Below are positions 43,047 to 51,128 of a stretch of DNA of 64,000 bases, one piece after another. This stretch comes from Streptomyces cirratus. GTDB taxonomy: Bacteria > Actinomycetota > Actinomycetes > Streptomycetales > Streptomycetaceae. The stretch spans positions 620,001 to 684,000 of the forward strand of contig NZ_BMVP01000002.1 of NCBI RefSeq assembly GCF_014650775.1. The letters are read 5' to 3'. A program made the position numbers and the translations under genes. Every line of letters starts with the position of its first letter. Within the stretch, counting starts at the first letter, position 1. Under the pieces are notes generated by a model. It saw only the letters and a program-made list of their open reading frames with translations. It made no database searches and was not told the DNA's origin.

Positions 43047-43066
43047 GTGTGCGCGGGGGAGCGGGG

Positions 43067-43327
43067 TCAGACGGCGAGGGCCTGCTTGACCTGGGCCAGG
43101 CTCGGGTTCGTCATGACGGACTCGTTGCCCGCGGCGGACTTCACGAGCACGGTCGGAACCGTCTGGTTGCCACCGTTCGCCTGCTCCACGAACGCCGCGG
43201 ACGCCGGGTCGAGCTCGATGTTGATCTCGTCGTACGCGATGCCTTCCCGGTCCAGCTGGGTCTTCAGCCGGCGGCAGTAGCCGCACCAGGTCGTGCTGTA
43301 CATCGTGACGGAACCGGTGTCCTGCAT
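43067..43327 (-). CDS. mrx1: Mycoredoxin (glutaredoxin-like)
   Basis: An 86-residue thioredoxin-fold oxidoreductase that reduces mycothiol mixed disulfides. The active site is CGYC in SVTMYSTTWCGYCRRLK, with the cis-Pro in QTVPTVLV. AAGGAG lies 9 nt before the ATG. Mycothiol is the actinobacterial low-molecular-weight thiol, matching the host assignment. It is divergent from uvrD2. Confidence 0.93.
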   Translation of the reverse strand: MQDTGSVTMYSTTWCGYCRRLKTQLDREGIAYDEINIELDPASAAFVEQANGGNQTVPTVLVKSAAGNESVMTNPSLAQVKQALAV

Positions 43328-43475
43328 GCTGCGCTCTCCTTCGTGAGGCTCGGTGGTCCGAGTACTCGAACGTACGCGACCGCCGCGCCATTCCCATGAG
43401 TACTAAGTACGACGGATACCGGCTGCCTGTGGACGACGTTCCCGCCCGGCACACCGGACCTGGCAGCATGGCGGG

Positions 43476-45641
43476 GTGACATCAGCAACGCACTCCTCAT
43501 CCTTCCCGTCCGGCGCCGACTCGGCCGACGCGGTGCTCCAGGGCCTTGACCCGGAGCAGCGCGAGGTCGCGACGACCCTGCGCGGGCCGGTGTGCGTCCT
43601 CGCCGGAGCCGGTACGGGCAAGACCCGCGCCATCACCCACCGCATCGCCTACGGCGTCGCCTCGGGGCAGCTCATGCCCGCCAGCGTGCTGGCCGTCACC
43701 TTCACCAACCGTGCGGCCGGCGAGATGCGCGGCCGGCTGCGCGCCCTGGGAGCGGGCGGGGTGCAGGCCCGGACCTTCCATGCCGCCGCGCTGCGCCAGC
43801 TCCAGTACTTCTGGCCCCGCGCCATCGGCGGAGAGGTGCCCCGGCTGCTGGAACGCAAGATCCAGTTCGTGGCCGAGGCGGGATCGCGCTGCCGCATCCG
43901 CCTCGACCGGGGCGAGCTGCGCGACGTCACCGGCGAGATCGAGTGGGCCAAGGTCACCCAGACCGTCCCCGCCGACTACCCGGCGGCCGCCCTCAAGGCC
44001 GGCCGCGAGGCGCCCCGGGACATGGCGGAGATCGCCCAGATCTACGGCACCTACGAGCAGCTCAAGCGCGACCGGAACATGATCGACTTCGAGGACGTGC
44101 TGCTCCTCACCGTCGGCATCCTCCAGGACCGCCAGGACATCGCCGCACAGATCCGCGCCCAGTACCAGCACTTCGTGGTCGACGAGTACCAGGACGTCAG
44201 CCCGCTCCAGCAGCGCCTGCTGGACCTGTGGCTCGGCGAGCGCGACAGCCTCTGCGTCGTCGGTGACGCCAGCCAGACCATCTACTCCTTCACCGGCGCC
44301 ACCCCCGACCACCTGCTGAACTTCCGCACCAAGTACCCGCAGGCCACCCTGGTCAAGCTGATCCGCGACTACCGCTCCACCCCCCAGGTGGTCCACCTCG
44401 CCAACGGCCTGCTGAACCAGGCCAAGGGGCGGGCCGCCGAACACCGGCTGGAGCTGGTCTCCCAGCGCGAGCCCGGCCCCGACCCCGTCTACGCCGAGTA
44501 CCCCGACGAGCCCGCCGAGGCCGAGGGCGTCGCCGCCCGCATCCGTGACCTGATCGCCGCCGGGGTCCCGGCCGGCGAGATCGCCGTCCTCTACCGCATC
44601 AACGCCCAGTCCGAGGTCTACGAGCAGGCCCTCGCCGACGCCGGGGTGCCCTACCAGCTCCGCGGCGCCGAACGCTTCTTCGAGCGCGCCGAGGTGCAGA
44701 AGGCGATCCTCGCGCTGCGCGGCGCCGCCCGCTCCGGCGGCAACGACCCGCTGCTCGACGACGTCGTGGAGCTGGGCTCCCAGGTCCGGGCCGTGCTCAG
44801 CTCCACCGGCTGGACCAGCGAGCCGCCCGCCGGCTCCGGAGCCGTCCGCGACCAGTGGGAATCGGTGGCCGCGCTGGTCCGCCTCGCCGAGGACTTCGCC
44901 CGCAGCCGGCCCGGCGCCACCCTCGCCGAGCTCACCGTCGAGCTGGAGGAACGCAAGGCCGCCCAGCACGCGCCGACCGTGCAGGGCGTCACCCTCGCCT
45001 CGCTGCACGCCGCGAAGGGCCTGGAGTGGGACGCGGTGTTCCTCGTGGGCCTCACCGACGGCATGATGCCGATCACCTACGCCAAGACGGACGAGCAGGT
45101 CGAGGAGGAACGCCGGCTGCTGTACGTCGGCGTCACCCGGGCGCGGCTGCACCTGACGCTCTCCTGGGGCCTGTCCCGCGCCCCGGGGGGCCGGGCCTCC
45201 CGGCGCCCCAGCCGGTTCCTGAACGGCCTGCGGCCCGGCTCGCTCGCCCCCGGAGCCAAGGCGGGCGCCGCGGGCGAGCGGGCGGCCCGCAAACGCGGCC
45301 GCCGCGGACCGGTGCTGTGCCGCGTCTGCGGCAAGACCCTCACCGAGGCGGGCGAGCTCAAGCTGATGCGCTGCGAGGACTGCCCGTCCGACATGGACGA
45401 GGGCCTCTACGAGAGGCTGCGGGAGTGGCGCGCGGCCCAGGCGAAGGAGCAGGGCCTGCCGGCCTACTGCGTCTTCACCGACAAGACGCTGATGGCGATC
45501 GCGGAGGCCGGCCCGTCCGAGGAGGGCGAGCTCTCGATGATCTCCGGAGTCGGCGGCCGCAAGCTCGAGCGGTACGGGGCCGACGTCCTGGCCATCTGCG
45601 CAGGCCAGGACCCCGAGGGCGAGGATTCTGACGACGCGTAG
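43476..45641 (+). CDS. uvrD2: UvrD2-type ATP-dependent DNA helicase with HRDC domain
   Basis: A 721-residue superfamily 1 helicase. Walker A GAGTGKT is at about 44-50, then FTNRAAGEM, VVDEYQDVS, GDASQTIYSFTG, RDYRST, SLHAAKGLEW and YVGVTRARL. After the helicase comes a tetracysteine motif (CRVCG ... CEDC) and a C-terminal HRDC domain (from about 640), the arrangement described for mycobacterial UvrD2. The GTG has no Shine-Dalgarno site; CAGCAT, a weak -10, ends 6 nt before it. wblC follows 0.7 kb downstream. Confidence 0.95.
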   Translation: MTSATHSSSFPSGADSADAVLQGLDPEQREVATTLRGPVCVLAGAGTGKTRAITHRIAYGVASGQLMPASVLAVTFTNRAAGEMRGRLRALGAGGVQARTFHAAALRQLQYFWPRAIGGEVPRLLERKIQFVAEAGSRCRIRLDRGELRDVTGEIEWAKVTQTVPADYPAAALKAGREAPRDMAEIAQIYGTYEQLKRDRNMIDFEDVLLLTVGILQDRQDIAAQIRAQYQHFVVDEYQDVSPLQQRLLDLWLGERDSLCVVGDASQTIYSFTGATPDHLLNFRTKYPQATLVKLIRDYRSTPQVVHLANGLLNQAKGRAAEHRLELVSQREPGPDPVYAEYPDEPAEAEGVAARIRDLIAAGVPAGEIAVLYRINAQSEVYEQALADAGVPYQLRGAERFFERAEVQKAILALRGAARSGGNDPLLDDVVELGSQVRAVLSSTGWTSEPPAGSGAVRDQWESVAALVRLAEDFARSRPGATLAELTVELEERKAAQHAPTVQGVTLASLHAAKGLEWDAVFLVGLTDGMMPITYAKTDEQVEEERRLLYVGVTRARLHLTLSWGLSRAPGGRASRRPSRFLNGLRPGSLAPGAKAGAAGERAARKRGRRGPVLCRVCGKTLTEAGELKLMRCEDCPSDMDEGLYERLREWRAAQAKEQGLPAYCVFTDKTLMAIAEAGPSEEGELSMISGVGGRKLERYGADVLAICAGQDPEGEDSDDA

Positions 45642-45652
45642 AAACTCGTCGG

Positions 45653-45691
45653 AAAAATAGTTTGCACATGCCCAGCGGATCCCCATAGGTT
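45653..45691 (+). promoter_or_regulatory. WhiB7/WblC-type autoregulated promoter
   Basis: AAAAATA (45653-45659) is followed after 2 nt by a -35-like TTGCAC (45662-45667) and, after an 18-nt spacer, TAGGTT (45686-45691). An AT-rich block immediately upstream of the -35 is the known hallmark of WhiB7-dependent promoters, bound by its AT-hook. It begins 11 bp after the uvrD2 stop codon. Confidence 0.75.
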
Positions 45692-45818
45692 CTTAGCAAC
45701 GGAAACGGTGGCTTCTCCGAAGCCCCTGATCCGTGCTGTACTTGGCTGTACTTATCCGAATACGCATGGGACAGGCCCTCGGGCCGGGTCCCCGAGACGC
45801 CGAGAGGAGGCGAGACCA

Positions 45819-46160
45819 GTGACCAGCTTCATGACCTTCACCAAAATGACCGATCGCTCGGTCGCCGCTTCCTGCACGCTCGGCTCCTCCTCGCTCCTCC
45901 CGATCCTGGCGACCGGTCTGTCCCGGATTTCCGCGGACAGCCCTGTCCTGACGGCCGCGCCCTGCGCGCTGCCCGTCAGCGACCGGAATGAGCGACCGAC
46001 CCAGGCACCGGTGGCAGTACTGGCTTCCGAAGCCCAGGCGCATGGCGCCTATGGCTTCGCGGCCGCAGCCGGTGCCGGATCCCAGACGAAGCAGACGAAG
46101 CAGCAGCACCACCTGATGTGGGCCTTCCGTGGGCTCGAACCCTGGAGTGATCCAGTCTGA
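45819..46160 (+). CDS. wblC upstream ORF (regulatory leader peptide)
   Basis: A 113-codon frame starting at GTG with a strong GAGAGGAGG 8 nt upstream, in the wblC leader. The peptide starts MTSFMTFTKMTDRS, is rich in Ala, Ser and Thr, and resembles no enzyme. Its TGA stop (46158-46160) is 24 nt before the attenuator hairpin. wblC/whiB7 genes are known to be controlled by an upstream ORF whose translation state decides whether transcription passes a terminator. I infer the same here. The length makes it a large leader ORF; a shorter internal start is possible. Confidence 0.7.
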   Translation: MTSFMTFTKMTDRSVAASCTLGSSSLLPILATGLSRISADSPVLTAAPCALPVSDRNERPTQAPVAVLASEAQAHGAYGFAAAAGAGSQTKQTKQQHHLMWAFRGLEPWSDPV

Positions 46161-46184
46161 TCTCAAGATCAGGCCGGCGCCTTC

Positions 46185-46228
46185 AGGGCCGCGGAACCCC
46201 ACCCGGGATCCGCGGCCCTTCTGTTTGT
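46185..46228 (+). terminator. Intrinsic terminator/attenuator in the wblC leader
   Basis: Perfect 11-bp stem AGGGCCGCGGA (46185-46195) with TCCGCGGCCCT (46209-46219), 13-nt loop, then TCTGTTTGT. It lies after the upstream ORF and 116 nt before the wblC start, so it must be read through to express wblC. Confidence 0.85.
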
Positions 46229-46344
46229 CCCCGAACGGGGACGACGGAGCGAAGGGGCCTCGGGACTGGCAAGAACAGGTACCAGCCGACCCCGGCCGAA
46301 CCCGGCCGGAACGACTAGTCAACAAAGACGAGGAAGAAAACACC

Positions 46345-46716
46345 GTGCAACTCGAAGCGCACGCCCCGTCCGTACCGCAGACCCAAACGATCTCCCCGCC
46401 CGCAGTCCCGGAGGACTCCACCTTGACTCCCCTCACCGCGCTGACCGCGCTCGACGACGCCATCGAGAACCTCGGCGTGCCCGTCCCCTGCCGCACCTTC
46501 GACCCCGAGGTCTTCTTCGCCGAGTCCCCGGCCGACGTCGAGTACGCCAAGTCCCTCTGTGGCACCTGCCCGCTGGTCGAGGCCTGCCTCGCCGGGGCGA
46601 AGGAGCGCCGCGAGCCCTGGGGTGTCTGGGGCGGAGAGCTCTTCGTCCAGGGTGTGGTCGTCGCCCGGAAGCGGCCCCGTGGCCGTCCGCGCAAGAACCC
46701 GGTTGTCGCGGCATGA
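46345..46716 (+). CDS. wblC: WblC/WhiB7 Fe-S transcription factor with AT-hook
   Basis: A 123-residue WhiB-like activator of intrinsic antibiotic resistance genes. Four 4Fe-4S cysteines at 49, 72, 75 and 81 have the C-x22-C-x2-C-x5-C pattern; the sigma-binding turn GVWGG is at 93-97; the AT-hook RGRPRK at 112-117 distinguishes the WblC/WhiB7 class from other Wbl proteins. The GTG start has GAGGA 9-10 nt upstream. Expression is expected to depend on its own promoter motif and on leader attenuation in response to translation inhibitors. It overlaps the next gene by ATGA. Confidence 0.96.
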   Translation: MQLEAHAPSVPQTQTISPPAVPEDSTLTPLTALTALDDAIENLGVPVPCRTFDPEVFFAESPADVEYAKSLCGTCPLVEACLAGAKERREPWGVWGGELFVQGVVVARKRPRGRPRKNPVVAA

Positions 46717-47045
46717 CCGCCAACGGAACCATCGACCGCCCCCTGACGCACGACCCCTTGAAGCAGGCCCCCATGTCCCCCTTCTCCACCACGAGCGAGC
46801 AGCCGCACGGCTCCGCCACCGCAGACTTCATCACCGCAGGCGCGATCACCTCGCGTCAGAACAGGACCCGCGAAATGCAACTCATCCCAGAAGCCATGGC
46901 TCGTGCCCATATGGACGACCGCATGCGTGAGGCCGACGCCGAGCGTCACGCCCTGCGCCTGGTCTCCGCCCGGCGCATGCAGCGTCGAGCCGAGCGCGTC
47001 TCCATGCGCGCCCGGCGCGCGCTGGCCATGGCCGTCATGCACTGA
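46713..47045 (+). CDS. Hypothetical basic protein co-translated with wblC
   Basis: A 110-residue protein starting inside the wblC stop (ATGA overlap). The second half is a long, Arg/Met/Ala-rich amphipathic helix (EAMARAHMDDRMREADAERH onward), basic overall. No family was recognised. The overlap and a terminator right after its stop put it firmly in the wblC transcript, so it would be induced with wblC. Confidence 0.7.
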   Translation: MTANGTIDRPLTHDPLKQAPMSPFSTTSEQPHGSATADFITAGAITSRQNRTREMQLIPEAMARAHMDDRMREADAERHALRLVSARRMQRRAERVSMRARRALAMAVMH

Positions 47046-47060
47046 CAGCCCCACATGCAC

Positions 47061-47100
47061 CCCCGGGGGGACCGGTCCGCACGGACCGGTCCCCCCGGGG
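47061..47100 (+). terminator. Terminator after the wblC operon, 19-bp perfect stem
   Basis: Inverted repeat 47061-47079 with 47082-47100, only two unpaired bases at the centre, beginning 15 nt after the stop codon. Confidence 0.85.
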
Positions 47101-47145
47101 CGTTGCGGACGCGCCCCGAGCGCCGTACGGGGATATCGTCGGCAG

Positions 47146-47361
47146 GTGGACCAGCCGACCCCCCGCCCCACCGAGCCGGGGCCCAAGACCCAGCCCCGTC
47201 CTGCGACTGTCTGCGCGCGCTGCGGCACCCAGTCCCCCGACGGTGCCCCGCCCACCTGGACCTGCTCGGTGGAGAACGGGACCCGCCAGTACTTCTGCGT
47301 CGCCTGCGCGCGCGCCAACCTCAGGGCGATCGAGGGCCGCCTCGACTCCTCCTGGTGGTGA
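47146..47361 (+). CDS. Small zinc-ribbon protein
   Basis: A 71-residue protein with CARC, a CSVENG turn and CVAC: three Cys groups arranged like a treble-clef or ribbon zinc site. The N terminus is Pro-rich. The GTG lacks a Shine-Dalgarno site and TATCGT ends 6 nt before it, suggesting a leaderless mRNA starting after the wblC terminator. I recall similar small proteins in other Streptomyces. Function unknown. Confidence 0.75.
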   Translation: MDQPTPRPTEPGPKTQPRPATVCARCGTQSPDGAPPTWTCSVENGTRQYFCVACARANLRAIEGRLDSSWW

Positions 47362-47546
47362 ACCCGCCCACCCGCCGCCGCCCCGGCTAGGCCGTTCCGT
47401 TCGGATCACAGGGAGGGGCGGCTCGTCGCCCCGGCTGCGTGGAGCCGACCGACGGGGTCGGTGTAGCAATGGGCGGACCGGAGGAGATGCCTACGGTAGG
47501 GGCCCGGCCGGATGCGGCGTGGTTCGATCCCCCCACTACGCGTCGG

Positions 47547-48917
47547 TCATCCAAACGAGGCGGTCTGGCTCTTGCCATCGCCCTCGCCCGGGCCCTCGGG
47601 GAGGAATCCGGGGAGCCAGGACTCCAGTTCGTCGCGCAGGCGCACCGTCGCGCCGAGCTGGCACAGGACGCCGATGGTGCTCAGCGTCACCCGGTGGATC
47701 AGCAGGTACGAGGGCGGGAGGTTGATCTGCCGTCCCAACTGGTGGGCGGGGGAGCGCGGATCGGCGATCCGGGCCGCCTGACCGCGCAGCCACGGGCGGG
47801 TGAAGGTGAACTCCTCCGCCTCGGCCGGCTCGATGATCGGCTTGAGGTAGTCCAGCACCGCATCCGGGTCGAGCTCGATCGACTTCTTGACGAAGCCCTC
47901 CGCGCACAGGTGCCCGTAGACCCCCTCGGCGTCACCGTCCAGCGTCATCCGCAGCGACCGGCCGATGGGCTCGGGCCAGCCGCCCGGCAGCCGGTCGACC
48001 GTGCCGAAGTCCAGCACCCCCAGCCGGGCCGTGCCGTCGGCGGCCCGGATCAGCCGGAAGTTCCCCGGATGCGGATCGGCGTGCAGCAGCCCGGTGCGCG
48101 CGGGCCCGGAGAAGAGGAACCGGGCCAGCAACTGCCCCGCACGGTCGCGCTCCTCCTGGGTGCCGTCGGCTATCACCTCCGACAGCGGGGTCCCTTCCAT
48201 CCACTCGCTCACCAGCACCTGGTCGCCCTGGTGCACGACAGCCGGCACCACCACGTCCTCATCGTCCGCGAACGCGTCGGCGTGCGTCCGCTGTGCCTCG
48301 GCCTCCAGTTCGTAGTCCAACTCCTCCGCCACCCTGTCGCGCAGTTCGGTGATCAGCGGCTTGATGTCCATGCCCGGGATCAGCGGCCCCAGCAACCCGG
48401 CGAACCGGCCCAGCTGCTTGAGGTCGGAGAGCAGCGCCTCCCCCGCCCCCGGGTACTGGACCTTCACCGCCACCTGACGGCCGTCGTGCCACACCGCCCG
48501 GTGCACCTGCCCGATCGAGGCCGCCGCGGCCGGCTTGTCCTCGAACTCCTCGAACAGCTCCCGCCAGTCCTCGCCCAGCCGCTCCGCCAGCACCTGGTGG
48601 ACGGTTGCCGAGGGCAGCGGCGGGGCCGCCTCCTGGAGTTTGGTCAGCGCCGCCCGGTAGGGCCCCGCGACCTCCTCGGGCAGAGCCGACTCGAAGACCG
48701 ACAGCGCCTGCCCGAACTTCATGGCGCCGCCTTTCAGCTCGCCGAGGGTGCGGAACAGCTGGTCGGCGGTGCGCTGTTGCAGTTCGCGGGCGACGATCTC
48801 CGCGGACTTGCCGCCGATCAGCTTGCCCAGGCCCCATGTGGCCCGGCCGGCCATGCCCAGTGGCAGCGCGGCCAGCTTGACGGTGCGGGTGACCGCCTTC
48901 CGGGGAAGATCTGACAT
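47547..48917 (-). CDS. AarF/ABC1/UbiB-family atypical kinase
   Basis: A 456-residue ADCK/UbiB-type protein. Family marks are present in order: the KFGQ motif (GGAMKFGQALS), the Ala-rich loop AAASIGQVHRA, VAVKVQYPG with the catalytic Lys, EELDYELEA, HADPHPGNF and LDFG. In bacteria such proteins support quinone synthesis or membrane lipid handling; in actinobacteria the partner is unclear. GGAGGGG precedes the ATG. No membrane segment is evident. Confidence 0.92.
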   Translation of the reverse strand: MSDLPRKAVTRTVKLAALPLGMAGRATWGLGKLIGGKSAEIVARELQQRTADQLFRTLGELKGGAMKFGQALSVFESALPEEVAGPYRAALTKLQEAAPPLPSATVHQVLAERLGEDWRELFEEFEDKPAAAASIGQVHRAVWHDGRQVAVKVQYPGAGEALLSDLKQLGRFAGLLGPLIPGMDIKPLITELRDRVAEELDYELEAEAQRTHADAFADDEDVVVPAVVHQGDQVLVSEWMEGTPLSEVIADGTQEERDRAGQLLARFLFSGPARTGLLHADPHPGNFRLIRAADGTARLGVLDFGTVDRLPGGWPEPIGRSLRMTLDGDAEGVYGHLCAEGFVKKSIELDPDAVLDYLKPIIEPAEAEEFTFTRPWLRGQAARIADPRSPAHQLGRQINLPPSYLLIHRVTLSTIGVLCQLGATVRLRDELESWLPGFLPEGPGEGDGKSQTASFG

Positions 48918-49020
48918 GCGCCCCTCCAGTTCCCAGACAGCTGTGCCGCCAGCGGCGGTTCGGGGGGTGTCCCCTCTGGCCCTAGGTCAACGCATCCTGT
49001 CATGGCCCTCTGCATGCGAG

Positions 49021-50163
49021 TCAGCCCGATCCTGCCTCCCGTCCGTCCAGTACCGCTGGACCACTCCCGGTGCCGCCGCGGCCCCGCGCACCGGCCGCAC
49101 AAGGGCAGTCCGGATGGGGGAGGACCTCGGAGCGCTCCCAATGCAGGCCCGGCAGGGTGACCTCCCAGCGGGCCGCCGTCGAAGCCGGCAGCCGGCCGTC
49201 GAGGAACGACAGGGCATGCGCGGCGGCGAGACCGGCCACCGCCGTGGCCAGGCCCAGATCGCAGGCGGCGACGGCTCTGCGACGGTGCGCCGACCGCCAC
49301 TGCACCAGCATCCGGGGCCAGGCCGGATCCCGCTCGATGCGCTCCCGCTCCATGCACCCCGCGCAGGCCGCAGTTCCCGGCAGCACCAGCGGTCCGACCA
49401 CCCCCGTGCCCTCCAACACCCCGGCGTAAAGGTGCGGGATGCCGGCCGCCACCCAGTCGGCGGCCGCTTCCGGATCGGGGGCCCACGCCTGGAGCCCGTC
49501 CCGGGGCGCGACCACCACCATGGCCAGCCCCGGTTCGGGGCCGCCGCTCTCCCCGGCCCGTGGTGCCCGCCCGGGCGCCGCCTCCCGGACCACCGCCGCC
49601 GCGGCTTCGGCCCGCAGCCGCCCCACGCTGGCCGGACCCAGCCCGCCCGGTGCCACATCGCCCGGCTGCACCCGCCCCCCGTCGAGCACCTCGACCCGCC
49701 CCACCCCGGCTCCTGCCAGGACGGCGGCGATCACCCCGCCCACCCGGCCGCTCCCGCGCACCTGTACCCGTATCGCCCGCCGGGCGGTGACCGCCCGTAA
49801 CTCGCCGCCGGGCTCGCGGTGGACCAGGGACAGCGACGCCAGATCCGGCCCCAGCCGCTCCAGCATCTGCGGCCGCTTGCGCACCGCCTGCGCCCGGGGG
49901 CCGCCCGCGGTGGCGTCATCGAGCAGCCCGGCTCCCGCCAGGCGCCGGACCAGTTCGTCCGCCTGGCCACGGGGCAGCCCGATCCTCCCGGCCTCCTCCC
50001 TCAGCAACTCCATGCCCCGCGTCCCGTCGATCCGGTCGATCAGCGATGCGGTCGCCGTGTCCACCGGGCCCAGCGCCACCGCGTGGGCGGGCGTCACCCC
50101 GCACTGCACGGTGATCAGATCCCGCCAGGCCCGCGCCAGCGCCGGCTTCACCTTCGGATACAT
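49021..50163 (-). CDS. ThiF-family E1-like protein
   Basis: A 380-residue protein. An N-terminal helical region (about 1-100) is followed by a Rossmann core with VRGSGRVGG and LDGGRVQ, then two Cys pairs (CAGC and CPC) where E1 enzymes bind zinc. The canonical Arg/Asp adenylation residues are not obvious, so activity is uncertain. Some related proteins bind leader peptides in azol(in)e peptide pathways, but no precursor peptide or cyclodehydratase is nearby. The ATG at 50161-50163 has GGGGGGA 6 nt upstream and is preferred over a start 42 codons earlier. Confidence 0.82.
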   Translation of the reverse strand: MYPKVKPALARAWRDLITVQCGVTPAHAVALGPVDTATASLIDRIDGTRGMELLREEAGRIGLPRGQADELVRRLAGAGLLDDATAGGPRAQAVRKRPQMLERLGPDLASLSLVHREPGGELRAVTARRAIRVQVRGSGRVGGVIAAVLAGAGVGRVEVLDGGRVQPGDVAPGGLGPASVGRLRAEAAAAVVREAAPGRAPRAGESGGPEPGLAMVVVAPRDGLQAWAPDPEAAADWVAAGIPHLYAGVLEGTGVVGPLVLPGTAACAGCMERERIERDPAWPRMLVQWRSAHRRRAVAACDLGLATAVAGLAAAHALSFLDGRLPASTAARWEVTLPGLHWERSEVLPHPDCPCAAGARGRGGTGSGPAVLDGREAGSG

Positions 50164-50392
50164 GACAGTCCCCCCGCTTTCCCGTCCGGTTCTTCCTCCG
50201 CGATCCCGATCCCTTCGCGTCTTCCGCCACAGTGCCCGCCTTCCGAAATGCGTGCGGAGATTTGTCCACAGGCAAGGGGTATTAGGCATATGAGATGAAG
50301 AGAAGGGGTGTCACCGGGGCGCCGTCGAACCGATCATGTTCGAACCCCGGACGGACGGTACGGCCGCCCCGACGACCGGGTACCGTCGATGC

Positions 50393-50965
50393 GTGTCAGC
50401 CGACCCCTCCCCGCGCGCCGTCGAAGTACGCCGGAGCGCGCGCCGCCGCAGGACCGTATCCGCCTACCGCGAAGGCGAGCGGACGGTCGTCCTCATCCCC
50501 GCACGCATGTCCGAGGCGGAGGAGAAGCGCTGGGTGGGGGTGATGCTCGACAAGCTCGCCGCCCAGGAGACCAAGCGCACCCTCGGCGACGCGGAACTCA
50601 CCGAACGCGCCGAGCGTTTGTCCGAGCAGTACTTCGGCTCCCGCGCCCGCCCCCGCTCGGTGCGCTGGGTCACCAACCAGAACACCCGCTGGGGCTCCTG
50701 CACCCCGGCCGAGGGCAGCATCCGGCTCTCGCACCGCCTCCAGGGCATGCCCGAGTACGTCGTCGACTACGTACTGCTGCACGAGCTGGCGCACCTCCTG
50801 GTACCCGGACACGGCGCCCGTTTCTGGCAGTTGTTGGAGGCGTACCCGAAGACCGAACGCGCCCGCGGATATCTGGAAGGGGTCGTCGCGGCGGAACGCC
50901 TCCCCGCCCCCACAGCCCCCGCCCCCGCCATTCCCTCATCCGTCCCCGCCGCCCGCGACGAATGA
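50393..50965 (+). CDS. M48/YgjP-like metallopeptidase
   Basis: A 190-residue zinc peptidase-like protein of the DUF45/YgjP group. The motif HELAHLLVPGHGARFW gives the two metal His and catalytic Glu, preceded by NTRWGSC typical of the family. The C terminus is a Pro/Ala tail. The GTG at 50393 has TACCGT ending 6 nt before it and no Shine-Dalgarno site. It is divergent from the ThiF-family gene. The substrate is unknown. Confidence 0.88.
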   Translation: MSADPSPRAVEVRRSARRRRTVSAYREGERTVVLIPARMSEAEEKRWVGVMLDKLAAQETKRTLGDAELTERAERLSEQYFGSRARPRSVRWVTNQNTRWGSCTPAEGSIRLSHRLQGMPEYVVDYVLLHELAHLLVPGHGARFWQLLEAYPKTERARGYLEGVVAAERLPAPTAPAPAIPSSVPAARDE

Positions 50966-51128
50966 GCCCGTCGGCCGGTCCGGCCACGCCCCGTCGAGCA
51001 CCCGCGGAAGCGATCTGTACCGGCTCGGTACCGACTTGGCCGGATGTCCGCGTCAGCCGTTAGCCTGAGCGGCACGCATTCGGAGCGGGTGCACGCATTC
51101 ACAGTCGGGACGGGGGACGGTCGTACGC

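Noticed and set aside
45693..47318. 541-codon minus-strand frame opposite wblC
   Set aside because: Shadow of the wblC region; the plus strand has recognisable WblC motifs and ordered leader signals.
49021..50163. Azol(in)e peptide (RiPP) cluster around the ThiF-family gene
   Set aside because: No precursor peptide, YcaO or dehydrogenase gene nearby.
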